Source of the DNA: Siderastrea radians
Lineage: Eukaryota > Cnidaria > Anthozoa > Scleractinia > Rhizangiidae
NCBI GenBank assembly: GCA_964017195.1
Contig: OZ024890.1
Span: 49,405,593 to 49,469,592, forward strand
Direction of reading: 5' to 3'
Length of the DNA stretch: 64,000 bases
In this document: piece after piece, positions 22,145-32,200 of the stretch
How positions within the stretch are numbered: position 1 is the first letter of the stretch
How the letters are laid out: each line of letters opens with the position of its first letter
Notes under the pieces: model-generated
What the model was told of the DNA's origin: nothing
Database searches by the model: none
Seen by the model: the letters and a program-made list of their open reading frames with translations, nothing else
Translations under genes and position numbers: made by a program

Positions 22145-24325
22145 GCAAATCATTCTTCGTTTATTTCAAGACTCAGTATGGCTCAGCTACACGTCTCTGC
22201 GGGAGATGTGCCTCTTCGCTGCATAACACAGGGAGCCCCTCCCTTTGTTGGCCCCTTGCCTCCTCTGGAGCTGGTGGCGTCGCGTCCGGGTTTGGGTAAT
22301 CTAGCTCATTTGCGCTTCTTCGACCCTGCCCACTTCAGGGCTGGCAATATTCATAACAAGCCGTCCATTTGGCAGGGCCTTCTTGATAAATCGCCCTGTT
22401 CTGAAGTTGACCTTTTGGAGGTTATCAAAGATGGAGTTCGCGTCGACCGATTTTTCAGGCCTTTTAGGGGGAATATCAAGGGACAGGCGTACGACTCCGA
22501 ACATCCTCCTCCAATAATCCTAAAGAACTCGCCTACCACAGCCAAGTTTTCCCAGTTTGTCTCCGATTCCATAATACAATGGGTCACCGCGGGGGTTTTA
22601 GCAGTTTGGGGCCCAGTGGATAGTGTGGCGCCCCCGCGTTTGGTTCTACCGCTAACTGTCGAGCCTTCAAAGCCGCGGTTGTGTCATGATGAGCGATATC
22701 TCAATTTATGGATTCGTGACTTCCCATTCAAGCTTGACCACCTTTGCGATTTGCCGCGGTATGTTCTCCCCGGTCACTTCCAGAGTTCCTGTGATGATAA
22801 GAGTGGTTATCAACATGTCTTGCTTCATCCCTCGTCTCAAACTTATTTCGGCTTCCAGTGGCATGGTTTCTATTTTGTGTTTCGTACACTGCCGTTTGGA
22901 TGGAAGGCCAGCGCGTTTATTTACCATAAGCTCGGACTTGCAGTTTCGGCCTCCGCACGGTCTCACGGAGTCCCAGTTTCGCAGTACATTGATGATCGGC
23001 ACGTTGGACAACTTTTTACTTCTCCATTGCGGGTTAGTCGCGAGCCATCTCTCGAGCGAGCTAAGGCGGCAGTTTATATTATGTGTTATCTGCTCATTGA
23101 AGCTGGATACTTCATTGGTCTTGACAAATCGCAGCTGGTTCCTTCGACATGGGTTCGTTTTCTGGGTTTTGTTTGCGATTCTGTACGTCAGGCCTTCCTC
23201 GTCCCTGAGGACAAGAAAGTCAAGTTCGCGGCGTTGAGGGAAGACATTCTTTCGTCTCCATACGTGGGATTGAAAACACTTCAACGATTTTCGGGGAAGG
23301 TCATCTCTTTTAGCCTTGCCATTCCTGGATGTAAGTTGTACGTGCGCGACGTCTTTAGGGCGATCTCCCGCCTTTCAGGATCTACTTGGCCTTCCCTCAA
23401 GGTAGAGGCGACTCTTCGCACCGAGATAGAGTTTTGGCGTTTTCTTGATAATTGGAAGGACTGCCTTCCATGGAGAACTGAACGCCACGCAGTGGTTACG
23501 CTTTATTGTGATGCCTCCAAGAGGGCCTGGGGTGGTACTCTGCTACAGGACGGTCGCAGTCTGGAGTCGAGAGATTACTGGATAGACAGCTCGCAAGATA
23601 TCAATGTTTTAGAGACTCGGGCTTTGCTGCATTCGCTCCTTTCGTTCAGGCATCATCTCAGCTCGCGTAGGGTGGACGTTCACACTGATAGCCTCGTTTT
23701 GAAGTCTGCTCTGGCAAATGACGGTTGTAAAAACCAAGACATTAACAATGTCCTTAAAGACATTTTTGATTGCTGCAGAGAATTCAATTTCAGCCTTGAT
23801 GTGCATTATGTTCCTTCAAGTGAGAACCCGGCTGACATCCCTTCCAGGAAGGTTTCAGATATCGATTGCATGTTGTCAGAAAGGGCTTGGGAGCCAGTCG
23901 AGCGCCTTTTTTGGCCTCACACCTTCGACCTTATGTCTTTGGATAGCAATTGTCAACGTGATGGGGAAGGCCGGTGTTTGCCCCATTTTACACCTTGTGC
24001 GACTCCAAGCTTTTGCGGAATTAACGTTTTCGCACAGTCTCTGCCTTTGGACCACAACTTGTATGTGTTTCCACCTTTTGTGCTAATTGCGCCCCTTCTA
24101 AAGTGCATGTTCGAGCAAGATTTTCATGGTGCCTTTACGATCATCGTCCCGGATTTAAAGCCTCGACGTTTCTGGTGGGCGTTGTTGCAGTCGCTTACTG
24201 TTGATCGACTCCTTTTGGGGAAGAAAGGCGAAGATGGCATTTTGTTGTTTCCCTCTCAAAACAGCCGTCGCTGGTACTCAAAAGAGCTTCAGTGGGATCT
24301 GTGGGCCTTCCGTTGTGTTTGCTAA
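22145..24325 (+). CDS. Reverse transcriptase-RNase H (pol), element 2, intact
   Basis: A 726-codon open frame from the phase-0 acceptor GTTACGTTTTAG|GCA (22144/22145); the first ATG is at 22178 (715 aa). RT motifs: LTVEPSKPRLCHDERYLN, CDDKSGYQHVLL (first catalytic Asp), FGWKASAF, and YIDD at 22985-22996. RNase H: LYCDASKRAWGG, NVLETRAL, VHTDSLVL, SENPADIPSRK carry the acidic residues. The last ~150 residues (FDLMSLDSN, LPHFTPCATPSFCG, FPPFVLI, VPDLKPRRFWWA) form the module usual after RNase H in DIRS-order elements; I do not see a clear methyltransferase DPPY-type motif. It copies the element RNA and removes the hybrid strand. Pol stops 23 bp before the YR acceptor. Confidence 0.9.
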   Translation, partial: ANHSSFISRLSMAQLHVSAGDVPLRCITQGAPPFVGPLPPLELVASRPGLGNLAHLRFFDPAHFRAGNIHNKPSIWQGLLDKSPCSEVDLLEVIKDGVRVDRFFRPFRGNIKGQAYDSEHPPPIILKNSPTTAKFSQFVSDSIIQWVTAGVLAVWGPVDSVAPPRLVLPLTVEPSKPRLCHDERYLNLWIRDFPFKLDHLCDLPRYVLPGHFQSSCDDKSGYQHVLLHPSSQTYFGFQWHGFYFVFRTLPFGWKASAFIYHKLGLAVSASARSHGVPVSQYIDDRHVGQLFTSPLRVSREPSLERAKAAVYIMCYLLIEAGYFIGLDKSQLVPSTWVRFLGFVCDSVRQAFLVPEDKKVKFAALREDILSSPYVGLKTLQRFSGKVISFSLAIPGCKLYVRDVFRAISRLSGSTWPSLKVEATLRTEIEFWRFLDNWKDCLPWRTERHAVVTLYCDASKRAWGGTLLQDGRSLESRDYWIDSSQDINVLETRALLHSLLSFRHHLSSRRVDVHTDSLVLKSALANDGCKNQDINNVLKDIFDCCREFNFSLDVHYVPSSENPADIPSRKVSDIDCMLSERAWEPVERLFWPHTFDLMSLDSNCQRDGEGRCLPHFTPCATPSFCGINVFAQSLPLDHNLYVFPPFVLIAPLLKCMFEQDFHGAFTIIVPDLKPRRFWWALLQSLTVDRLLLGKKGEDGILLFPSQNSRRWYSKELQWDLWAFRCVC

Positions 24326-24348
24326 GCCAGCCTGATCTCTTCTTTTAG

Positions 24349-25605
24349 GTTATGCGTCCATGGAAGTCAGCCCGACGCTGTTCAGCCTGCCTTTACCCTA
24401 ACGATTCCGATGCGAATTATTGTCAGGCGTGCGGGACATCGACCGGACTTCACCTTGCTGTTACGTCAACTGTTCGCGTGGATGAAACGGCGATCAAGGA
24501 ACGGTTTTAAAAATTTCAATCTGTTATACGCTCTAACCCTTACCAAAGGCAGAAATCCGCTTTGGAGCAACAGCTCTCCCAGTTTTTGGGTGCATTGACT
24601 CCCCCTAGGACAGTGACTTCTTGTACTGCTAGTGACATTGTCAACTTTCTAATTTTTAAGGATAAGTCAGGGAGAACTGTAGTACATTCGTCTTTATGTT
24701 CAAGGGCTTCCTGCACCTGTCCTAAGCGCTTGGCAGCCGGGTCGGTAGATTCCCTTATAGGTCGTTTGAGGGCCGTGTTTAATAATCTAGGACGTCTTAA
24801 TAATTCTAACCCGGTTGCCCACCCCTTAGTTAAGGACTACTTAAAATTTGTCAGGCAGGAGCAGGCGGGTTTGGCTATAACACCTGTTCAAGCAGTACCT
24901 TTGTTTTTCGATAAATTTCGTAGACTCATAGCTTTCTTACGGGGTTTGCTTTTAAGTCACGCGCCTCTTTCGCGCTCAGGTAAATACATACTCGTTCGGG
25001 AGGCTACGTTTTTTTGTGGTGGATTTTTTCACCGGGGATAGGGCCTCTGACCTCGGTCGCCTTCAGTCTTGCAACATTTTTAGGTTAAGGGATCGGGAAG
25101 GCTTCTTGCTCAAGTTTACTCTCACTAAAATATCCGCAAGGGCTCACCTCGCTCTTTTGCTTTGATTAAGTTTACTCATCCCGAGGTTTGCCCGGTTGCC
25201 TGGGTCCAGCATTATATTACGGTGTGCCAGTGCCTGAAAATTTCATTGGATCAAGGGTACTTTTTTAGAGCCACGGAACGCGATGGTTCGGTGGGGGACA
25301 AACCCTTTACAGGTTCCGCGGTTAACAATCGGTTGAGGAAACACCTTTTAGAGTCCAAACTCCATGCTAGAGAGACTCCACACAGTTTTCGGGTAGGATT
25401 ATCCAACACTCTAAGGCTTTTAGGCTGTTCCCAGGAAGAGGTTGCTCAATACCTAGGCTGGAAAAGTGGGGAAGTCGCGAGTAGATATATGCAGCGCTCA
25501 CATGCTGACGCTTCCCTTACAATATTAGAAAGCGTGTTCCCCAGAGTGGCTTCCGGCTTGGTAACCCCGGTCTCACATCCCAATAATTTGGACGCTGCTG
25601 TTTAG
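24349..25605 (+). pseudogene. Tyrosine recombinase, element 2, lightly damaged
   Basis: The frame starts at acceptor CTTCTTTTAG|GTTATG (24348/24349), phase 0, ATG 24352. An N-terminal zinc ribbon (CSAC...CQAC) precedes the core-binding and catalytic domains. TAA at 24508-24510 interrupts the linker. A one-base gain near 25018 (REATFFC to DFFTGDRASDL) and a one-base loss near 25127 throw about 110 bp, including the first catalytic Arg (GDRASDL), out of frame; the frame is then restored. HSFR (25381-25392), YLGWKS and RYMQ (Tyr near 25487) are in the original frame. Damage is light enough that an intact sister copy is plausible elsewhere. Confidence 0.85.
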
Positions 25606-25751
25606 CTAGCTCCGAGATGTACAAGAAGGGGTTGGGGTTCTGAGTAATGGAAGGAATAGAGTTTACGATTCTTTGTGTGAATGTGGTATTTTGGTTTTCT
25701 GCATTCCTTGCCCCCCTTTCCGAAATTGACAGCGGAGTGTCTGGGGCAGGA

Positions 25752-25818
25752 GCGGGTATCCTCCCATAACTTAGCTTCCCGTGTCAGGGCAATTGTTTGC
25801 GGTGAGAATGTTTTACTA
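25752..25818 (+). repeat. Split direct repeat B1 of element 2
   Basis: 67 bp from GCGGGTATCCTCCCATAAC to TTTTACTA, repeated exactly or nearly so at 26072-26138. Confidence 0.88.
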
Positions 25819-25999
25819 TTCTCACTGCATACATAATTAGCCCGTCACGCGGGAAGGCTTAAGATTTTCAAATTCCAGCATTCTGTTATTGCGCACTGTT
25901 GGCGTGATGCTTTGCGGCCTTCTGCTTTAAATATCGAAGTTTCAGTCACCTCGTGGTCAGTTTAACGGAGTTCGGTTGAGTCATCATAAAGGTTTCGCC
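25815..25999 (+). repeat. Split direct repeat A2 of element 2
   Basis: Copy of A1. It is followed by a C-rich tract (about 25997-26014) and CTGGTGGCGGTC (26013-26024), the exact complement of 19661-19672 just before the gag ATG. Confidence 0.9.
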
Positions 26000-26071
26000 C
26001 CTCCCACCTCCCCTGGTGGCGGTCGATCACTGCTGTATCCTACATTCTACACGCCAATTGCCCTGGCAGTC

Positions 26072-26138
26072 GCGGGTATCCTCCCATAACTTAGCTTCCC
26101 GTGTCAGGGCAATTGTTTGCGGTGAGAATGTTTTACTA
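26072..26138 (+). repeat. Split direct repeat B2, right end of element 2
   Basis: Terminal 67-bp repeat. Host sequence resumes after ACTA with ACAATAAGACC. Confidence 0.85.
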
Positions 26139-26220
26139 ACAATAAGACCAATATCAATCTTTATTCAAAGAATCATACAAAAGTTGAATACTCGTCCACA
26201 GGAGATCAGCAGACACGCTA

Positions 26221-27056
26221 CTTGAGGTGGGGCCAAAAACACGTACTTTTCAGAACACGTTTCGCTGATTGACTAGTCTCCATTTAACCACTATACTGAA
26301 GCTCTAGGGTTCCTTTTTAAAACTCGAATAGATTTATGATCCTTATTTATTCCATATCCAAAGGGAGTGAAGTATTTCAGCTGAAACACAAATCCCGTAC
26401 TGGCATCGGTTGTGTCAAATTTCCCTGGAAATGTTTTTAAAGAGCATCATATTTGTACTTCTCTTTTCTTGCTATTGCTTTGGGGACAAAGATGTTTGTC
26501 CTGAAGTCAAGGAATCTGTTGGTTCTCTTTTATACAATCGTGTCCTGCTCGGCCATGCAATCAAGACTTTGTTAACTCGTGGAATTTTCTCCTGCGCTCA
26601 TAAGTGTTTGTCTCTGTTCTCGTGTTCATCTTACAATTATGAAACGTCTGCGACGCAAGATCATGGAGTGTCGGTGAACTAAATAGTGCTAGTGGAGATT
26701 CTAGTCAAAACCTGACAGAAAGATTCGGATTTGTTTTTGCAGAGATACAACGAAAACAAGTAAGTAATTTTATTTAACCTAGTTGCTTTTCTTTGGTTAA
26801 GGTTTTTTATAGTTAGAGTATTTTAACAACAGACAATTCGTTGTTGGCGCGACATAACTGTTTCAAACTTTAAGTTAACCGGCATAAAGCCAGTCTCGTT
26901 AAAGATTTGCCATACTAACTTTAACAACGCGTGAAGGTTTGCCTGAGGAAGTGCCGGAGCTAACGCTCGAAACGTCAGCTTTGGAATTTCTTTTCGATGG
27001 CCAATTTACCTTATCAACTCAGTTGATAAATCCAACGTTTTGTGTTTCACTTCGTG

Positions 27057-27089
<33 letters not shown>

Positions 27090-28490
27090 ACCTCTTTATT
27101 CATATGTCTATTTATGTCTGTGTGTACTCAGTGACTTATCCATATTCGTTTTCGTGACTTAACATTTTCTCAAATGTCTATCACCTTTATTTCAAATCAA
27201 AGAAACCAAGAAGCTGTTTGGATTTGAGTGCCTCTGGTTTCTTATGTATCCAAGACAACAACGGTGTTCTCTACAAAGTTTACTGCGACCTGGCCTCCGA
27301 GCCGGGCTGGGCCTGGACACTTGTGATGTCACAGAGCATGCTCAACAGAGCACAGCCCTTCACCCAATCATCTTTTAACTTGAATCATCCAATGAACGCG
27401 AGAGCCCCTAACTGGGAAGCTTATAGACTGCCTTTGGCAAGGATGGAGGAACTGCGATCCCAGTCAACCCACTGGCGAATAACGTGCAGTTTCCCTTCCA
27501 GCGGTGTCGACGTACGTGCTGAGTTTGCAAAGTTTGATTTGTTGACGCTCCAGGGAAGCAAAGCATGTAAAGAAGTTGACTACATAAACGTTCGAGGACA
27601 CGACTGTGGACATTGCACTTCGGCTTGGTGGCAGAATGCAAATTATGGCAACTTTTTAGTTCACGTTAGCAGCGTAAAAGGTTGTGAACTCGATGCTTCA
27701 CCGGACTTTGGCGGACGTCATGAACACAATTTTGGTCGTTACCGCCAGTATCTTAATCCGGACCACCGTTGCACATCAGATGATTCCGCCACTACTAACT
27801 ACTGGTTTGGTGGCCCAATTTAACCCATAAACGGCCGTGCCTGCCGGAACCGGCCGTGAAAAACCACAGTTCTTGTAGCGTTTGTGACGTCATCATTTTG
27901 ATTGACAATATAATGCACCAGGCAAAATTGTAACGAACGTTGCCTGAACTAGAGCAATCAGAGAAAATTGACCAGAGTTACGCACAAAAAAAGCGAGAAA
28001 AATTTGTTTCTTAAATTTGAGGCTAAATCTGTCCTTCGCACTAGTTGCCGTTTCTTGTCAAAAGTATTCCGCTCTTTCCTCTACGTTTAGACGAAATCTT
28101 TTCCAAAGCAAGGTATTGCTATTAAATGGACAACAAACCAAAGGAAAAGAAACAATTGAGCACCAAAAACAGCGGGACCGAGCACGAGTTAGAATTCGCA
28201 AAAATGCTTTGAAAGTAAAAGAAAAACTTAGTTTTCATGTTGAAAAGGAAGTTTAAGACCTTTGGACCAGAATTTGAGCAGATTGGGCTCAAATTGAGCG
28301 TCCATAACTTAAAATGGTAGATTTGAGGAAAAGGCTGCCCGTAAATGGACTAACTGTACTGGGAGAGTAATCCTTAAACCTTCAAACCAAATTGATTCCA
28401 AGGCTGGAACATGAACTACAGAAAAGGGGGCTTAACTTCAGTGTATGAACCTGACAATATTTTCTCTGTTTTGTAAGCTTTGACATCGAT
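26221..28490 (+). repeat. Segmental duplication, right copy (pairs with 7813-10740)
   Basis: Collinear with 7813 onward through 5' flank, exons, intron and 3' flank, without the two SINE insertions found in the left copy. Its intron holds a segment (about 26930-27040) with the CTCGAAACGTCAG motif often seen at 3' ends of Penelope-like elements in cnidarians; this identification is weak. Confidence 0.8.
26431..27823 (+). pseudogene. PAN/fibrinogen-like secreted protein, copy 2 (frameshifted exon 1)
   Basis: Exons 26431-26759 and 27203-27823, donor CAA|GTAAGT, acceptor CAAAG|AAACC. The signal peptide (MFLKSIIFVLLFSCYCFG) and PAN-like segment (TRGIFSCAHKCLSLFSCSSYNYE) are intact. Exon 1 is 329 nt against 333 in copy 1. 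The net loss of 4 nt near 26670 shifts the frame, gives a stop at 26680-26682 and removes the cysteine of the V-C-E-L-N motif. Exon 2 is open and fibrinogen-like (VYCDLASEPGWAWTLVMS, INVRGHDCGHCTSAW, TTNYWFGG) but lacks 4 residues relative to copy 1 near 27510. It is probably a pseudogene unless the 4-nt change is a sequencing error or a splice change bypasses it. Confidence 0.7.
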
Positions 28491-28631
28491 CTTTGTATAA
28501 ATGCTACGAGTGAAAATTGCCTCTCAATTTTTGTAGACTTGTTTGCTTTATTGTGTCCAGTATACGTTCTTGATATCTGTTCTTGTCCCCATTCGATTAG
28601 TAAAATAATGATAATTGGGCTACGACAAGCT

Positions 28632-28950
28632 CAACCTTGTCCCCAGGGCCTTCTCCTTGTTCAAAATGGCGGTCGGAGAAACCCCTGGCCAAGGTTGCAG
28701 AAATACTCCAAGAATCGTGGAGTATTTTGTCACGCGACATGATCAAATGGCGTTTTCGGAGTTTGTTTTCAGCGTCTGGCAACCCTGTTTGTTTTCTGCA
28801 ATCGGAAACCGTTATTCAAACAAAACGAAGACATTTCATGGTGTTTGCGTGACGAAATTCTAACGAACTTTTTGAGCCACTTTGGCAGCCTTGGCCAGGG
28901 TTTCTCCGACCGCCATTTTGAACGAGGAGAAGGCCTTGGGGACGAGGTTG
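28632..28950. mobile_element. Foldback MITE with ~67-bp inverted repeats
   Basis: The left arm 28632-28700 (CAACCTTGTCCCCAGGG, ATGGCGGTCGGAG) and right arm 28885-28950 are reverse complements with few mismatches. The spacer is ~185 bp and has no coding sequence. The frames predicted across it are shadows. Confidence 0.75.
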
Positions 28951-29249
28951 ATGACGAGCTCTAGGTCGTTAAGTATGGTTTTTCAATAAATTTACTGTTT
29001 TAGTCTTGTTGTTTGTAATAAGCAAGTGTTTTCTTAATAAAGCCAATCTTGGTAGTCTGTAAGTTACTAAAGCTATAGAATTACATTATTTTAAACTAAT
29101 CATGTGGTAGCAGACTTGATTTAATTCGTTCTACAAAGATGCTTACAAAGACTTATTGTATGAATTGTATCTCATTCAAGATTTGAAAATATATTCTTTT
29201 GCTTCTTAGTGGTCATTCTGCAGTGACGCAGAGATGAATGTTTCTCATA

Positions 29250-32200
29250 TTACAATATTCCGGAAAAGAATCGTTTTTCCATGAGTTGAATAGCTTTATC
29301 CCCCGTAGGATAAGATAATTTAGCTGGCACTTCTCCAGGTCCGTATTTGCTGTTTGTCTGATAGCGCAGATGCGGGTTAGAGCTCAATATCACACTTTTG
29401 ATAAGCGCTGCCACTTCGTCAGGTGTCTGACTATCTGACTGCACGCTGCGGTACATTTCTTTTAGCGCCGTCTTAAGCAGCTGTTGGGTTTTTTCGTCCG
29501 CAGTCGATATATCAATGCCTTCTCTAAGCAGCTTTGCATTTTCGTTAAAAGAAGTTGTGACTGGTCCAGGCTCAATTAGAGAACACCTATGAAAGAAACA
29601 CAGATCAGACTTTCAAAAATAACTGACTAAAATAAAAGATATATTTCAGAGTGAACCACAAATGTGAATTGAATTTTTAATCGATTCGAAACAATCTGGT
29701 GGCTAAAGAGCACCGAAAATGATATTGTGATATTTGTGAGAAAACCTGGAGAAAATCCGAAATATCACGACCCAACTCCTCAAGAGGACTTCCTATTCGC
29801 ACTACCTATTCCCTCTTGAGTCGCACGCGGACTCATTTGCCATGGAACGCTTCTGGTGGACCATCTTACTTGCTACCGAATGGCTTTACTGAAGGATGTA
29901 CCATCTTAATTGCTATCGAGTGATGGGTGGTGGTGAGTGATGATTCTTACGGGAGATTAACGCGAACTCGACAATACAGCTTCTGATAAGAGATCTCAAC
30001 ACACAGTTCATTAACCTTAAGTTGTTTTTCTTTTCGAGCTATACCGTCTCAACGGAGCAATAACCCCTCAGGTGAAGATATAACTATTGACCCTCGAGAG
30101 CAGGAGCCATGATGACTCCTGGTCAAGAGTTATTAACATTAGAAACAAATCGATTTCAAATTGAACAGTTGGCTATTTACAAGCGTGGCCGAGGAGTTGA
30201 ACTTGGTTCAGCTAGTTCTCAGAGCGGGACTTGAACCCAGTACCTCCGGATTTCAAGTCTGACGCCCTTATCACTCACGACGCTCAACAGAAAACCATTC
30301 TAACACCGGCCTCAATTTATAAGGCACAGTGTGATGAAACTGTGTGAATTTGGTTACCTGATATTGAATTTTCTCAACGTCGGAGCAAGGCTCTCAGTCA
30401 ATCCTTCCACAGCAAACTTAGAGGCGCTGTATATTTCAGTAAAGGGATGTCCATTAACACCAATGATACTGCTCACGTTGATGATGTGTCCCTTCCGCCT
30501 CGCTTTCATTCCCGGCAGTACAGCCTTGAGCATGCGCATGGTACCAAAAAAGTTGGTGTCAAACAGGTTTTGTGCTTTTTCAATCGGGATGCATTCGAAT
30601 ACACTCACCAGACCTTGGCCAGCATTGTTCACTGATGAGACACATAAAAAAAAACATATTAATATGTTACTTAAGAGTAGAGCCCCGCTATTGAACTCTG
30701 TGTCAATCTCGTCTCCATAGCTCGCGCGCGTTTAAGGAATGCAGCCTCTGTTGCTGGGGATGAGATTGACTCTTTGTTCGAGATAGCGGGGGATTTGAGG
30801 TAACCGAGTTCGAGATAGGGAATAATAAATGACTGAAAAAATCAGCAAATTCAAAGAAGACGTTTTTTTTTTCAAGCAAGGGATTCGAGATGGCCAGGGT
30901 TCAAGATAGCGTAGGGGGGTGGGGAGGTCAATTGTTGTATCATTTCTCTGCTCCGCGCACAGTTAAATGAATTGCATCGTACAATCTAATCCGGTTGCTT
31001 TCCATGTGGACTTCTAGCGCATGTGGGCAAGAGTAAATTTGCTACGAGAAAGGTTCTTTGACAACGATTTGACTATGTATACGGATCACGAAACAAATAT
31101 TCTTTGACAATTTAATCTCGTAACCCAGATTCTTCAGGATTTTTTATCTCGACCGTCCGCTGACCAAGAAGCCTGAGGTCTCAGGACCCGAGAATCGTTA
31201 AGATTGTTGACAGTGGTCGTTGCCTATGTGCCAGCAATGCATTCTGGGCAGCAGAAAACCGAAAAGCTGAGAGTTTGCTGTTCTTTTTAATTTTGCGATA
31301 TGCAGATGAAACTGGGGTGCATTGACAGACAGTGGGGTCGCCTAACCTGCGATCAGGCCGAATTTTAGCATCGCTCTCATATTCTCTTACGTTGCTTGCT
31401 CGCTAGAATTTTCGTTTCGCCCTTGATTTCGCCTGATCCGTCTGGCCGAAGGTTCACCGCGGCCAAACGCGAAAAGCTACGTCACTTCCAGTCTTTCAGA
31501 GCCTTGAAGTTTGAATCAGTTCAAACATTTACAAGCGCGAAGTTCGTCTGAAAGCAATGCATAGCGTGTCCCAGCAAACCGATCGAACCGAACTTCAAGC
31601 CAGCAAAACTTGTGCATGACAGTTACTTCTTTTCCAACACATACTCAACGTAAAAAGCTTAGGTTTTCAGAAACGGCGTTAAGTTTTGCGGTTAAAGTGA
31701 GACTTTCGACATTTGTCTATATTTTCCTTTGTAAAATTATGGCGGGAACTGCGTACGCGTCGTGCGTTTGTCCGCTGCGAAGGCCGAAGGCCAATCGAAG
31801 CTCGCAGTATTCATTAAGTTGGTCAGTTTAAATCAGAGAAAGTGCCTGATATGGCTAAACCAATCAATTAATCAATCAAGCAGTTTTATTTTTCAGTTAA
31901 ACCATGACAAATAACAACAGAGTCTTTACGGTATGAAGTGACCGGAGAATTGAGCCAAGGAATATTATGATATTATATAAAAAATAAAAGCTCCAAAAAT
32001 CATGTGAATGAACTGGGGAATGAAGGGTCACTTGGGAAATGTCTATCCACAACTCTTTGACAACCACCTATATAAGCAAAATTAAATTTTGACAACTTCT
32101 GAAAACTGGCACACCAGTTTTTTCTCTCATCTACACGATACGAGCAAAAAGTTGCCATAGAATATTTGCTCATGTGTACAAGACTTTGATAGCGTTTTTC

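Larger units (their letters stand above)
19462..26138 (+). mobile_element. YR retrotransposon 2, Ngaro/PAT-type split direct repeats, nearly intact
   Basis: The order is A1 (19462-19649), leader exon, repeat-bearing intron, gag zinc-knuckle exon, RT-RNase H, YR, B1 (25752-25818), A2 (25815-25999), B2 (26072-26138). A1 and A2 are near-identical except for a 5-bp gap close to the inner end. B1 and B2 are 67 bp. Left and internal junctions read ACTATT, while the right junction with host DNA reads ACTA followed by ACAATAAG, so the crossover probably falls within ACTA. Gag and pol are open; YR has one nonsense codon and two opposite one-base shifts. The element is younger-looking than element 1 and distinct in sequence, so it is not a duplicate of it. 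Confidence 0.9.

Noticed and set aside
13376..26138. LTR retrotransposon or retrovirus-like element
   Set aside because: No LTR pair, protease or DDE integrase; the split A1...B1-A2-B2 repeats and tyrosine recombinase fit the DIRS order (Ngaro/PAT type).
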